DNA from: Rhizobiales bacterium CCH10-E5
GTDB taxonomy: Bacteria; Pseudomonadota; Alphaproteobacteria; Rhizobiales; Beijerinckiaceae
Assembly: GCA_001556125.1 (NCBI GenBank)
Contig: LSIG01000228.1
Coordinates: 1 to 14,624, forward strand
Direction of reading: 5' to 3'
DNA length: 14,624 bases
Under the pieces are notes generated by a model. That model searched no databases and was not told the origin of the DNA. It was given only the letters and a program-made list of their open reading frames with translations. How positions within the stretch are numbered: the first letter of the stretch is position 1; every line of letters begins with the position of its first letter. A program made the translations under genes and the position numbers. Below are positions 6,681 to 14,574 of the stretch, in pieces.

Positions 6681-7643
6681 ATGGCCATCAACGTTTTCGA
6701 CCAGTTCCTGAAAGAATTCGAGCAGCCGATCACGACCTTCGTGTCGACATCGGTTTCGAGCCTCACCTCGTTCGTCGACGGACCATTGCGGGTTGCGGTG
6801 CTGCTCTACGTCGTTCTGTACGGCTTTGCAGTCATGCGCGGGGCGATCGCCGAGCCGATTCAGGAGTTCGCCTGGCGAGCGATGCGCCTCGTCGTGATCG
6901 TACTGCTCGCTTCCAATTCAAGCTCGTTTCAGCAGTATGTCACCGACCTCTTCTTTACCTCGCTTCCGAAAGAAATCGGGAACGCGCTTGGCGGCTCGAC
7001 ATTGGATGCCACGTCTGGCCAGCCTTTCGACAAGCTGCTGAGCAAGGGGATCGAGGTCGCATACAAGATTTATGACCAGGCTGGCCTGACGAACATCGCA
7101 CCGGCTCTGATCGCGGCTATCCTGCTCGTCTTTGTGGCGTTCGGATCGTTCCTCCAGTTCGCCGTTCTGCTCTACGCGAAAATCGGCCTCGCGATCGTCA
7201 TCGCATTGGGTCCGATTTTCATCGCGCTCGCCCTGTTTGAGGCGACCCGTCCCTTCGCTGAGGCATGGACGCGCCAGGTCGCCAACTTTCTCATCCTTCA
7301 CATCCTGGTCGTTGCGCTTGTCGGTCTGATGCTGACCTCGGTCCAAGGCTTCGTCGAGAAGTACGGAGCCAATACGTCGACGGCCGGCGCTCTCATCGTA
7401 GGCGCCGTCGCGATCAGCGCCGTTCTAGGTCTCGCCGCCTACATTGCCATCCAACTCCCCGCCATCGCGGGCGGCCTCGCTGGCGGCGGCGCTTCGCTCG
7501 CGGCACGCGTCGTCACCAGCGCCATCACCGCGAACGCAGCTTCGGCCGCCGTCGGCGCCTATGCCGGTGCCCGGAGCGCTGCGAGCCGCACGGCGGCAAG
7601 AATCCGCGAGCGACGACAGGGTGGCGAGATCAGACGCGTCTGA
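6681..7643 (+). CDS. virB6: VirB6-family polytopic membrane channel protein
   Basis: A 320-residue inner-membrane protein of the VirB6/TrbL family and normal length. Hydrophobic segments occur at about residues 34-55 (LRVAVLLYVVLYGFAVM), 65-78, a long pair around 135-190 (ALIAAILLVFVAFGSFLQFAVLLY, then IGLAIVIALGPIFIALALF), 201-225 and 235-265. The central GPIFIALALFEATRPF stretch resembles the conserved core of VirB6. The protein ends in a Gly/Ala-rich and basic tail. It forms part of the inner-membrane route for the DNA substrate. The Shine-Dalgarno motif is weak; the gene starts seven bases after eex. Confidence 0.92.
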   Translation: MAINVFDQFLKEFEQPITTFVSTSVSSLTSFVDGPLRVAVLLYVVLYGFAVMRGAIAEPIQEFAWRAMRLVVIVLLASNSSSFQQYVTDLFFTSLPKEIGNALGGSTLDATSGQPFDKLLSKGIEVAYKIYDQAGLTNIAPALIAAILLVFVAFGSFLQFAVLLYAKIGLAIVIALGPIFIALALFEATRPFAEAWTRQVANFLILHILVVALVGLMLTSVQGFVEKYGANTSTAGALIVGAVAISAVLGLAAYIAIQLPAIAGGLAGGGASLAARVVTSAITANAASAAVGAYAGARSAASRTAARIRERRQGGEIRRV

Positions 7644-7705
7644 ACGTCCCTTCCACACCAGGATCAACCGCATCCGCGCAAGGATGCCGAGAAGGATTTG
7701 CTCCG

Positions 7706-8005
7706 ATGAATTGTCGCGTGATCGTCAGCCTCATGCTGGCCACGGTGGTGACGGGCTGCGCTGGCTGGAACAGGGGCGCACCATCCTGTGACGGCTCGGC
7801 CAAGCGCCCGCTCAACCGATCGCTCTGGGATTGGGAAGCCACACCACCGGCTACGACGCAGCCGGACACGCCTGCCGTTAAACGGCTCGGCCAGGCCCAG
7901 CAAGAGCTGCCTGCCCGTGGCATCGGTCAGGTTGCCACAGCCTGGTCCGCCTTCGATATCGCGCGGTCGTTCCGAGCCTGTGGCGAGGCCACGCGCCATG
8001 GTTAG
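7706..8005 (+). CDS. Lipoprotein in the VirB7 position
   Basis: A 99-residue protein with a lipoprotein signal (hydrophobic residues 5-16, lipobox VTGC, lipidated C18). The mature part has GAPSCDGSAKRPLNRSLWDWE, a Pro/Thr-rich linker and a C-terminal SFRACGEA motif, leaving two cysteines for a possible disulfide bond. It lies exactly between virB6 and virB8, where VirB7 is expected; VirB7 is a lipoprotein that stabilises VirB9 through a disulfide. It is about twice the length of Agrobacterium VirB7, so I call it by position only. GAAGGA at 7691-7696 precedes the ATG, and the end overlaps virB8 by eight bases. Confidence 0.72.
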   Translation: MNCRVIVSLMLATVVTGCAGWNRGAPSCDGSAKRPLNRSLWDWEATPPATTQPDTPAVKRLGQAQQELPARGIGQVATAWSAFDIARSFRACGEATRHG

Positions 8006-8669
8006 GCCCGACGATCTGAAGGAGTACTTCGACAATGCCCGGCGCTGGGAGCAGGATCTGCTGCTGACGGCGCAGCGCTCGAAACGCCTCGCCTGGTTCG
8101 TCGCCACCGCGGCCTGCGTGCTCGCGACGGCCGCCGTTGGCGCGGTCGCGGCGCTGGCGCCACTAAAGACAGTCGAGCCCTTCGTCATCCGCGTCGATAA
8201 CGCGACCGGCATCGTCGAGACGGTCGCGGCGCTCGGAACGTCACCGCGCAGCTACGACGAGGCGGTAACCAAGTATTTCCTGGGGCGCTATGTCCGCTCG
8301 CGCGAGGGATTTAGCCAGGCCGAGGCGGCGACCAATTTCCAGACGGTGGCGCTTCTATCTTCGCAGGCCGAACAGGCGCGCTTCGCTGCCGTCTATCGCG
8401 GCTCAAACCCCGAAAGCCCTCAGGTGCTGCATGGGCGCTTCGGCGTCGCCGAGGTCAGGATCAAGGCGATTTCGCTGCTGGCCGACAACCTCGCCTCCGT
8501 CCGCTTCCTGAAGGAAAGCCGGAAGGGCGAGGAGGTCAAAGTCACGCATTGGATTGCGACGCTGACCTTCGCCTATGTCAACGCGCCGGTCTCCTCGACC
8601 GATCGCCTGATCAACCCGCTCGGCTTCCTCGTCTCGGAATACCGCGCCGATCCGGAGGTCGCGCCATGA
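7998..8669 (+). CDS. virB8: VirB8-family assembly factor
   Basis: A 223-residue bitopic inner-membrane protein of standard VirB8 size: short cytoplasmic N-terminus (DLKEYFDNARRWEQD), one membrane helix at about residues 31-53, then the periplasmic NTF2-like domain with the family features VEPFVIRVDNATG, YVRSREGF and a C-terminal NPLGFLVSEYRADPE. The NPLGF-V--YR motif is characteristic of VirB8. It nucleates assembly of the channel and contacts VirB9 and VirB10. The chosen ATG overlaps the preceding lipoprotein gene; a longer in-frame reading from 7788 would run through that gene and is not credible. The stop overlaps the virB9 start (ATGA). Confidence 0.94.
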   Translation: MVRPDDLKEYFDNARRWEQDLLLTAQRSKRLAWFVATAACVLATAAVGAVAALAPLKTVEPFVIRVDNATGIVETVAALGTSPRSYDEAVTKYFLGRYVRSREGFSQAEAATNFQTVALLSSQAEQARFAAVYRGSNPESPQVLHGRFGVAEVRIKAISLLADNLASVRFLKESRKGEEVKVTHWIATLTFAYVNAPVSSTDRLINPLGFLVSEYRADPEVAP

Positions 8670-9526
8670 GCCGCCGCGTCGTGGCAATTGGGTGCGGGCT
8701 GCTTTGTGCGCTCGGCCTCGGACTGCCGTCTCTTGCCCTGCAGCTCCCCACCGCCGGCGCGCGTGACGAGCGCGTACGCTTCGTCGCTTATGACCCGGCC
8801 AATGTCGTCAAGGTCAACGGTGTCATCCGGGCCTCGACGCAGGTGATCTTCGCTGAGGACGAAGAGATCGCGCATGTCGCGATCGGCGACTCGATCGCCT
8901 GGGAGGTCGCGCCGGCGGGCTCGATCCTCTTCCTCAAGCCCCGCGAAAAGCACCCGCCGACCAATCTGCAGGTCGTCACCACGCGGCGCGACGGCCGCAA
9001 GCGCTCCTACCAGTTCGAGCTTTCGATCGCGGAAGCCTCGCTGAAGGAGAGCTATTTTGTCGTGAAGTACTCCTACCCGGCCGACGAAGCCGATCGGCGT
9101 CGCGCCGAGAACGAAGCTCGAGGCCAGCAGCGAGAAGGCGCGGTCATCGACCAGACGTTCGATCTCCACCAGCAACACGGCGCCCGCAACTGGCGCTTCT
9201 CGGCGCAGGGTCCGGCCGATCTCGAGCCCGACGGCGTGTTCGACGACGGCAAGGTCACGAGCTTCCGCTTCGCCGGCAATCGCGAGGTGCCCGCGATCTA
9301 CATGGTCGGCTCGGATGGCGCCGAAAGCCTCGTGCCGAAGGACGTTCGCGGCGAGGTCGTCGTGGTGCATGCCACCGCGCGGGAGTTCCGGCTGCGCCGC
9401 GGCAGCGAGGTGCTCTGCATCTTCAACGAGGCCTTCGACGCCGTCGGCGTGAACCCGGGCACCGGCACGACGAGCCCAAGCATAGCCCGCACCCAAAAGC
9501 AGCCCGCGCCAGCGCGGCGCCGCTGA
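8666..9526 (+). CDS. virB9: VirB9-family outer-membrane core protein
   Basis: A 286-residue periplasmic/outer-membrane protein of the VirB9/CagX/TrbG family. A signal peptide (residues 1-24, ending PSLA) precedes the N-terminal domain with VRFVAYDPANVVKVNG and the IFLKPREKHPPTNL segment usual in VirB9. The C-terminal domain carries NWRFSAQGPADLEPDGVFDDGKVTSFRF-like sequence, the part that forms the outer ring with VirB7 and VirB10. A proline- and arginine-rich tail follows. The start overlaps the virB8 stop (ATGA). One cysteine (in EVLCIFN) remains in the mature protein and could pair with the VirB7-position lipoprotein; this is inference. Confidence 0.94.
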   Translation: MSRRVVAIGCGLLCALGLGLPSLALQLPTAGARDERVRFVAYDPANVVKVNGVIRASTQVIFAEDEEIAHVAIGDSIAWEVAPAGSILFLKPREKHPPTNLQVVTTRRDGRKRSYQFELSIAEASLKESYFVVKYSYPADEADRRRAENEARGQQREGAVIDQTFDLHQQHGARNWRFSAQGPADLEPDGVFDDGKVTSFRFAGNREVPAIYMVGSDGAESLVPKDVRGEVVVVHATAREFRLRRGSEVLCIFNEAFDAVGVNPGTGTTSPSIARTQKQPAPARRR

Positions 9527-9530
9527 GGAG
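9525..9530 (+). promoter_or_regulatory. Ribosome binding site deciding the virB10 start
   Basis: GAGGAG lies six bases before ATG 9537. A nearer ATG at 9532 reads ATG TCA TGA and sits only one base from the motif, so it is not a usable start. Confidence 0.7.
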
Positions 9531-9536
9531 CATGTC

Positions 9537-10703
9537 ATGACCGACCAGAACACGTCATCCGGCGTCGAGGGCGAACGCGGCATCACCCCGGTTTCAGGGC
9601 CGGTCGAGGGCTCGGGCCGGGCGCTCGCCAAGCGCGGCATCGGCGCGGCCGCGCTGATCGCATTCTCGGTCCTTGTGATCTGGAGCACCTGGAAAGCCGA
9701 AAAACCCGTCGAGCAGGGCGGCGCGAAACCGACCATCCGCCAGACCACTGCGTTCGAACCAGTTCGCGAACCGCCAGCGCCGGCGCCAGTCCAGCAAGCC
9801 GCTCTGCCGGTCCTGCCGCCTCAGCTCGCGCCAGCCGCCGCTCCGCCGCAAACCGACAAGCTGATGGAGAGCGCCCGCCGCGCGCCGGTGCTCGCCTTCA
9901 ACCGGCCGGGGCGCTCAACATCAGGCGACGGGGCAGGGCAGGGCGCTTCTCTGCCGGGTTCGCCTTTGCTCGCCGGCGGGGCCGAACCGCGCAACGAACT
10001 CGCCGACAAGCTCAAGGCCACCACGATCGAGGGCGTGCGTGCCGCGCGCCTGCCCAATCGCAATCTGCTGGTGACACAAGGCACGGCGATCCCCTGCGTG
10101 CTTGAGACAGCGATGTCCTCGGATGTGCCCGGCTTCGTCTCCTGCGTCGTGCTGCGCGATGTCCTGTCGGACTCCGGACACGTCGTGCTGATGGAAAAGG
10201 GCACCCAGATCGTCGGCGAACATCGCGGCCAGGTTCGGAAGGGCTCCAAGAGGATGTTCGTGCTCTGGACGCGGGCGAAAACCCCGACCGGTGTCATCGT
10301 CGCGCTCGCCTCGCCGGCGACCGATGCGCTCGGCCGAGCCGGGTTCGACGGCGAGATCGACACGCATTTCTGGGAGCGCTTTGGCGCGGCGCTTCTGCTC
10401 TCAATCGTCAGCGACGCCGCCGCTGTCGGCCGCCAGCAGCTCGATGACGCTGACATCGAGATCCGCAACACATCGGGTGCGGCCAACACGGCGGCCGGCA
10501 TCGCCGTCGAGCGCTCGATCGACATCCCCCCGACACTGAACAAGAACCAGGGCGAGCGCGTCAACATTTTCGTCGCACGCGATCTGGATTTCTCCTCGGT
10601 CTACGATCTGAAACGGATCGAAAGCCGCGCGCGGATTTTGGATCGCACGGTGCCGGGCGTTGACGCCGCTGTAGGCCCTGGCTCACGGGTCACGAAGCCA
10701 TGA
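9537..10703 (+). CDS. virB10: VirB10-family core channel protein
   Basis: A 388-residue protein with the layout of VirB10/TrbI: short cytoplasmic N-terminus, a single inner-membrane helix at about residues 34-52, a proline- and alanine-rich periplasmic linker (about 70-108), and a C-terminal beta-barrel domain. The latter includes GTAIPCVLETAMSSDVPG, LMEKGTQIVGEHRG and FVLWTRAKTPTGV, typical of the family, and ends with INIFVARDLDFS-like sequence. VirB10 spans both membranes and transmits ATP-driven signals to the outer gate. The end overlaps virB11 (ATGA at 10700-10703). Confidence 0.96.
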   Translation: MTDQNTSSGVEGERGITPVSGPVEGSGRALAKRGIGAAALIAFSVLVIWSTWKAEKPVEQGGAKPTIRQTTAFEPVREPPAPAPVQQAALPVLPPQLAPAAAPPQTDKLMESARRAPVLAFNRPGRSTSGDGAGQGASLPGSPLLAGGAEPRNELADKLKATTIEGVRAARLPNRNLLVTQGTAIPCVLETAMSSDVPGFVSCVVLRDVLSDSGHVVLMEKGTQIVGEHRGQVRKGSKRMFVLWTRAKTPTGVIVALASPATDALGRAGFDGEIDTHFWERFGAALLLSIVSDAAAVGRQQLDDADIEIRNTSGAANTAAGIAVERSIDIPPTLNKNQGERVNIFVARDLDFSSVYDLKRIESRARILDRTVPGVDAAVGPGSRVTKP

Positions 10704-11794
10704 CGGCAATCGCGCCTGTGCCCGCAGCAGCCGATTGCATCGCTATCGTCGCACCTGCCACGCCGAGCGCCCCGACCGCTTCCGAACGGCGCGCCAGCCG
10801 CATCGTGCTCGAGCGCTATCTGACGCCGCTCGCGCGCTTTCTGACGCAGCCGGACCTCACCGAGATCGTCGTCAACCGCCCGGGCGAGGTATTCACGGAA
10901 GGAGCGGGCGGCTGGCATCGGCACGAACTCCACAATTTGAGCCACGCGCATCTGATGCATCTGGCAACGGCAGCGGCCGGCTACACCCGGCAGGATATCG
11001 CGTCCGATCATCCGATCGTCTCGACGACGCTGCCTGGGGAAGAGCGCTGCCAGATCGTCGTTCCGCCGGCGGTGCCGGCAGGCACCATCAGCCTGACCAT
11101 CCGAAAGCCCTCGTCCGTTACCATGACGCTGGAGGATTTTGAGCAGCGCAATCTGTTCTCCGACATCCGCGTTACCAGCGACGACCTCTCCGAAGACGAG
11201 ACGGAGCTAGTGCGCCTGCGCGACGCCGGGCAATGGCGCGAATTCCTGGCGCTTGCCGTGCGCAGCCGCCGCAACATCATCATCTCGGGTGCGACCGGCT
11301 CGGGCAAGACCACACTGTCGAAGGGTCTGATCGCTCAGATCCCGGCAGCCGAGCGCCTCATCACCATCGAGGACACGGCCGAGCTTGTGGTGCCTCAGCC
11401 CAACCATGTCCGTCTGCTCTACGCCAAGGACGGGCAAGGGCTCGCCAAGGTCGGCCCGCGCGAGTTGCTCGAATCCTGCCTGCGCATGCGGCCCGATCGC
11501 ATCCTTCTGCAGGAGCTGCGGGACGGGACCGCCTTCTTCTACCTGCGCAATGTGAATTCGGGCCATCCAGGCTCGATCACGACGGTCCACGCCGATTCCG
11601 CGCGCCTCGCCTTCGAGCAGTTGACGCTGCTGGTGAAGGAGAGCGCCGAAGGCCGGGACCTTGCGCGTGACGACATCCGCAACCTGCTGCGCCAGACCGT
11701 CGACATCGTCATTCAGATGAAACGTGAGCACGGCCGCTTCCGCATCACGGAGATCGACTATGACCCCGTTCGAAAGCGCCTCGCCAGCGCGTAA
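10700..11794 (+). CDS. virB11: VirB11-family hexameric ATPase
   Basis: A 364-residue traffic ATPase of normal size. Walker A GATGSGKT is at residues 197-204, the acidic (Asp) box TIEDTAEL follows, the Walker B region ILLQELRD is at 268-275, and the His box GHPGSITTVHA is at 288-298. These are the ordered motifs of the VirB11/secretion ATPase family. The N-terminal domain (about 30-170) includes LTEIVVNRPGEVF. It works with VirB4 and VirD4 at the cytoplasmic side, controlling pilus formation and substrate transfer. Its last 35 bases overlap the virD4 start region. Confidence 0.96.
   Translation: MTAIAPVPAAADCIAIVAPATPSAPTASERRASRIVLERYLTPLARFLTQPDLTEIVVNRPGEVFTEGAGGWHRHELHNLSHAHLMHLATAAAGYTRQDIASDHPIVSTTLPGEERCQIVVPPAVPAGTISLTIRKPSSVTMTLEDFEQRNLFSDIRVTSDDLSEDETELVRLRDAGQWREFLALAVRSRRNIIISGATGSGKTTLSKGLIAQIPAAERLITIEDTAELVVPQPNHVRLLYAKDGQGLAKVGPRELLESCLRMRPDRILLQELRDGTAFFYLRNVNSGHPGSITTVHADSARLAFEQLTLLVKESAEGRDLARDDIRNLLRQTVDIVIQMKREHGRFRITEIDYDPVRKRLASA
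11749..11752 (+). promoter_or_regulatory. Ribosome binding site deciding the virD4 start
   Basis: GGAG lies seven bases before ATG 11760, inside the end of virB11. It favours 11760 over the in-frame ATG at 11799, which has only a badly spaced AAGG. Confidence 0.6.
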
Positions 11795-13697
11795 GGTGAT
11801 GCTCCGGATCGCCCTCGCGCTGACCGGCATCGCCGTATTCCTGTTCGTCGGCTCAAATGTTCTGCTGCTCGGCCTTCGCAGCCATGACGGCGGCTTCCAC
11901 TTGAACGAGCTTGCGATCGCCTGGCCCCATTACGGTACGAACGAGCGCCTCGATCGCTGGATCACTTTTGGCACGCTGGCCGGCACGATCGCGGCCTTCG
12001 GACTGATGGGTCTGATCTTGCGGACGAAACCACGCCCGCTGCATGGCGAAGCGCGATTCGCCACCGAGCGCGACATCCGCAAAGCGGGTTTGAGGTCTAA
12101 GCAGGGTATCCTGCTCGGACGGAAAGACGGCAAGTTCCTGTGCTTCGGCGGGCCTGAGCACGTCATGGTCTATGCGCCGACGCGTTCGGGTAAGGGCGTC
12201 GGCTATGTCATTCCAAACCTGTTGAACTGGCCGGATTCCGTCGTCGTGCTCGACGTCAAGAAGGAGAACTTTGACCGCACCGCGGGGTTTCGGGAGGCGA
12301 GCGGGCAGGCGGTCTTCCTGTTCGATCCGCTCGACGAGCAGGGCCGCACCGCGCGCTACAACCCGCTTGCCTATGTGCGGCGCGATCCGGTCGATCTCTA
12401 TGACGATCTTCAGCGCATAGCGGTTATGCTCTTCCCGGCCGAGAACCGGGCCGACCCGTTCTGGTTTGAGACGGCCCGGTCGGCGTTCGTCGCCATCGGC
12501 GGCTATGTCGCCGAAACGCCGGGCCTGCCGCTAACCATCGGCGAGATCCTGCGGCAGCTTTCCGCCTCGAGCGACCTGAAGGCTCATTTTCTCAGCCTCA
12601 TGAAAGAGCGCGCCAAGAGCACCGCGCCCCTCTCGTCGCATTGCATCGGAGCGCTAAACGATTTTCTGTCGGCCTCCGAGAACACCATGAACTCGGTGCG
12701 GAAGACGACGACCGCACGGCTCGGCCTCTGGCTCAATCCGCGCATCGATGCCGCGACATCGGAGAATGATTTCGACTTGCGCGAGCTTCGCTCCCGGCCG
12801 ATGTCGATCTTTCTCGGTGTGACGCCAGACAATCTCGACCGCATGGCGCCGCTCCTCAACCTGTTCTTCCAGCAGGTCATCGATCTGAACAGCCGCGAGC
12901 TGCCCGAGCAGAACCCGAAGCTGAACCGACGCGTGCTGCTGCTGCTCGACGAGTTCCCGGCACTCGGCCATGTCGGCGTGCTCGCCAAATCCGTCGCCTT
13001 TGTCGCCGGCTACGGCATTCGCCTGCTCACCATCATCCAGAGCCCGGCGCAGCTTCGGGCGATCTATGGCCCCGATCTCGCCAAGACGATTATGACTAAC
13101 CATGCGATCGAAGTCGTGTTTGCGCCGAAAGAGCAGGACGTCGCCAACGAACTGTCGGAGCGGATCGGCTACGATACGGTCCAGGCGAAGAGTCGCTCGC
13201 GACCGTGGGGGCTATCGTCGGGAAAGCGCAGCGAATCCGTGTCGGATCAGCGTCGCGCGCTGATGCTGCCGCAGGAGCTCAAGCTGATCCTGTCGTCCAA
13301 GGCGTTCATCCTGGCGGCCAGCGTGCCGCCGATCATCTGCGACAAGATCATCTATTACGAGGACGCCGCCTTCACCCCGCGACTGAAAGCGCCGCCGGTG
13401 ATCGCACCCAACCGCGGGCCCTCGAACATGCTGCTGGCGAGCGAGATCATCGAGCTCAAATCGGCGGTTGCCGAGTTGCAGGCGACGTTCCGGACCCGGC
13501 CGATGACGGATGAGGAGATCGCCGATCCGTCGCTGATCCCGGACGATGCGACCTTCGACTTTGGCGACGTCCCGGTCGATCTGGAAGGCCTGTCCGAGGA
13601 TGAGCTCAAGGATTGGTGCTCGCAGGTCATCGACGCGGCGATCATCCCGGCCAAGGAGACAGGCGGATCGGTGAAGGAGATGCGCCGTGCAAGGTGA
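11760..13697 (+). CDS. virD4: VirD4/TraG-family type IV coupling protein
   Basis: A 645-residue inner-membrane ATPase that brings the relaxase-DNA complex to the T4SS channel. Two N-terminal membrane helices are seen at about residues 14-39 and 68-87 with a small periplasmic loop between them. The soluble motor domain has HGEARFATERDI (family signature), Walker A APTRSGKG at 139-146 and Walker B LLLLDEFPALGH near 392-403, all typical of the T4SS-DNA_transf family. The acidic C-terminal tail (SEDELKDWC and beyond) may contact substrates. The gene overlaps virB11 by 35 bases and the next gene by 11, so it belongs to the same transcript. An alternative start at 11799 would remove 13 residues but leave the first helix intact. 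Confidence 0.95.
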   Translation: MTPFESASPARKVMLRIALALTGIAVFLFVGSNVLLLGLRSHDGGFHLNELAIAWPHYGTNERLDRWITFGTLAGTIAAFGLMGLILRTKPRPLHGEARFATERDIRKAGLRSKQGILLGRKDGKFLCFGGPEHVMVYAPTRSGKGVGYVIPNLLNWPDSVVVLDVKKENFDRTAGFREASGQAVFLFDPLDEQGRTARYNPLAYVRRDPVDLYDDLQRIAVMLFPAENRADPFWFETARSAFVAIGGYVAETPGLPLTIGEILRQLSASSDLKAHFLSLMKERAKSTAPLSSHCIGALNDFLSASENTMNSVRKTTTARLGLWLNPRIDAATSENDFDLRELRSRPMSIFLGVTPDNLDRMAPLLNLFFQQVIDLNSRELPEQNPKLNRRVLLLLDEFPALGHVGVLAKSVAFVAGYGIRLLTIIQSPAQLRAIYGPDLAKTIMTNHAIEVVFAPKEQDVANELSERIGYDTVQAKSRSRPWGLSSGKRSESVSDQRRALMLPQELKLILSSKAFILAASVPPIICDKIIYYEDAAFTPRLKAPPVIAPNRGPSNMLLASEIIELKSAVAELQATFRTRPMTDEEIADPSLIPDDATFDFGDVPVDLEGLSEDELKDWCSQVIDAAIIPAKETGGSVKEMRRAR

Positions 13698-14574
13698 GCG
13701 TCAGGATCAGAGCGAGTTCACGATTGAACGCGGCAGAGAGAGGGATGCGGGCGCTGGCAGATCGTCACCGCGAGGCGCTTCAAGCGCACCGCAGGGCGAA
13801 AGACAATCCGGTCAGGCTGAGTTCGATCTTGCCGGTACGGCTGGGCGCCAGCCTGAAAGCGGAATGCCGGAGCGGCTGCGCCGGAAATATTATGTCGCGG
13901 AAGTCGGCTCGGGTGACGAGGCGAAGGTCTACGCCGACTCGAAAGGGGAGTACCTTGCGTTCAAGGTCTCGACCGATCGCATGGCGACGCGGCTCGAAGA
14001 CGCCAATGTCGTTCGAGACATGGTCTCGGTCGCGCAGCATCGAGGATGGAAAGAAGTCGAGCTTCGCGGATCGGAAGAGTTTCGTCGGACGGCCTGGCTC
14101 GAAGCTTCAGTTCGCGGGCTTTCGGTTCGAGGCTATGAGCCCGATCCCGTCGATCGGGCCGCGCTGGCGTTTCGAGCCAAACCAGAGACGGGTTCGACCA
14201 AGGCGGCGCAAAGTCCACAGACGCGCGAGGCTGGTGCATCTGAGACGGTGACCATCGACGGCATTGAGACAAGGCGGCCGATCGATGTAACGGTCATCCC
14301 TCCGGAAAGTCGTGAAGAAAGGTTCGAGACCCGAGGAGATCGCCCGGAGGCTGGCGCGCCACGAAGCTGGAACACTGCGAAAGAACCAGCCACGGCGATG
14401 CCCGAGAATGCACAGAACCATTCGACGAAGCGCCCAACCGTCACGATAGATGGTGCCGCCCTAAAGGATGGCAGCACACGAAACCCTCAGCGCGATCGAT
14501 GGCAGGCTCGCTCGGAGGCATTCCGAACGGGTGATGCAAGACAGATGGCAGGCGACGAAGCCGTCAAAGCGTAA
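13687..14574 (+). CDS. LPD7-domain protein, probably 3'-truncated by an insertion sequence
   Basis: A 295-residue hydrophilic protein. Residues about 66-152 match the large polyvalent protein-associated domain LPD7, with RKYYVAEVGSGDEAKVY, a hydrophobic ALAF-like strand, VRDMVSVAQHRGWKEVELRGSEEFRRTAWLEASVRGLSVRGY. LPD7 is common at the C-terminus of relaxases and in proteins encoded next to coupling proteins; its function is not well known. No relaxase catalytic motif is seen. The remainder is low-complexity, polar sequence with two TVTIDG motifs (residues 187-192 and 251-256). The GTG start is preceded by a strong AAGGAG (13674-13679) inside virD4. The stop codon TAA (14572-14574) lies within an apparent IS66 terminus starting at 14571, so the native C-terminus is probably missing. 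Confidence 0.78.
   Translation: MQGERQDQSEFTIERGRERDAGAGRSSPRGASSAPQGERQSGQAEFDLAGTAGRQPESGMPERLRRKYYVAEVGSGDEAKVYADSKGEYLAFKVSTDRMATRLEDANVVRDMVSVAQHRGWKEVELRGSEEFRRTAWLEASVRGLSVRGYEPDPVDRAALAFRAKPETGSTKAAQSPQTREAGASETVTIDGIETRRPIDVTVIPPESREERFETRGDRPEAGAPRSWNTAKEPATAMPENAQNHSTKRPTVTIDGAALKDGSTRNPQRDRWQARSEAFRTGDARQMAGDEAVKA
14563..14570. repeat. Candidate 8-base target site duplication of the IS66-type element
   Basis: GTCAAAGC directly abuts the putative element end at 14571. IS66-family elements make 8-base duplications, so the same eight bases should follow the far end of the element outside the window. Only one copy can be seen here. Confidence 0.4.

Noticed and set aside
9532..9540. 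Two-codon leader ATG TCA TGA just before virB10
   Set aside because: It is only one base from the Shine-Dalgarno motif, too close for initiation; most likely chance.
8573..9748. 391-codon open frame antisense to virB9 and the start of virB10
   Set aside because: It covers two conserved genes on the other strand and its composition is that of a reverse-complement shadow.
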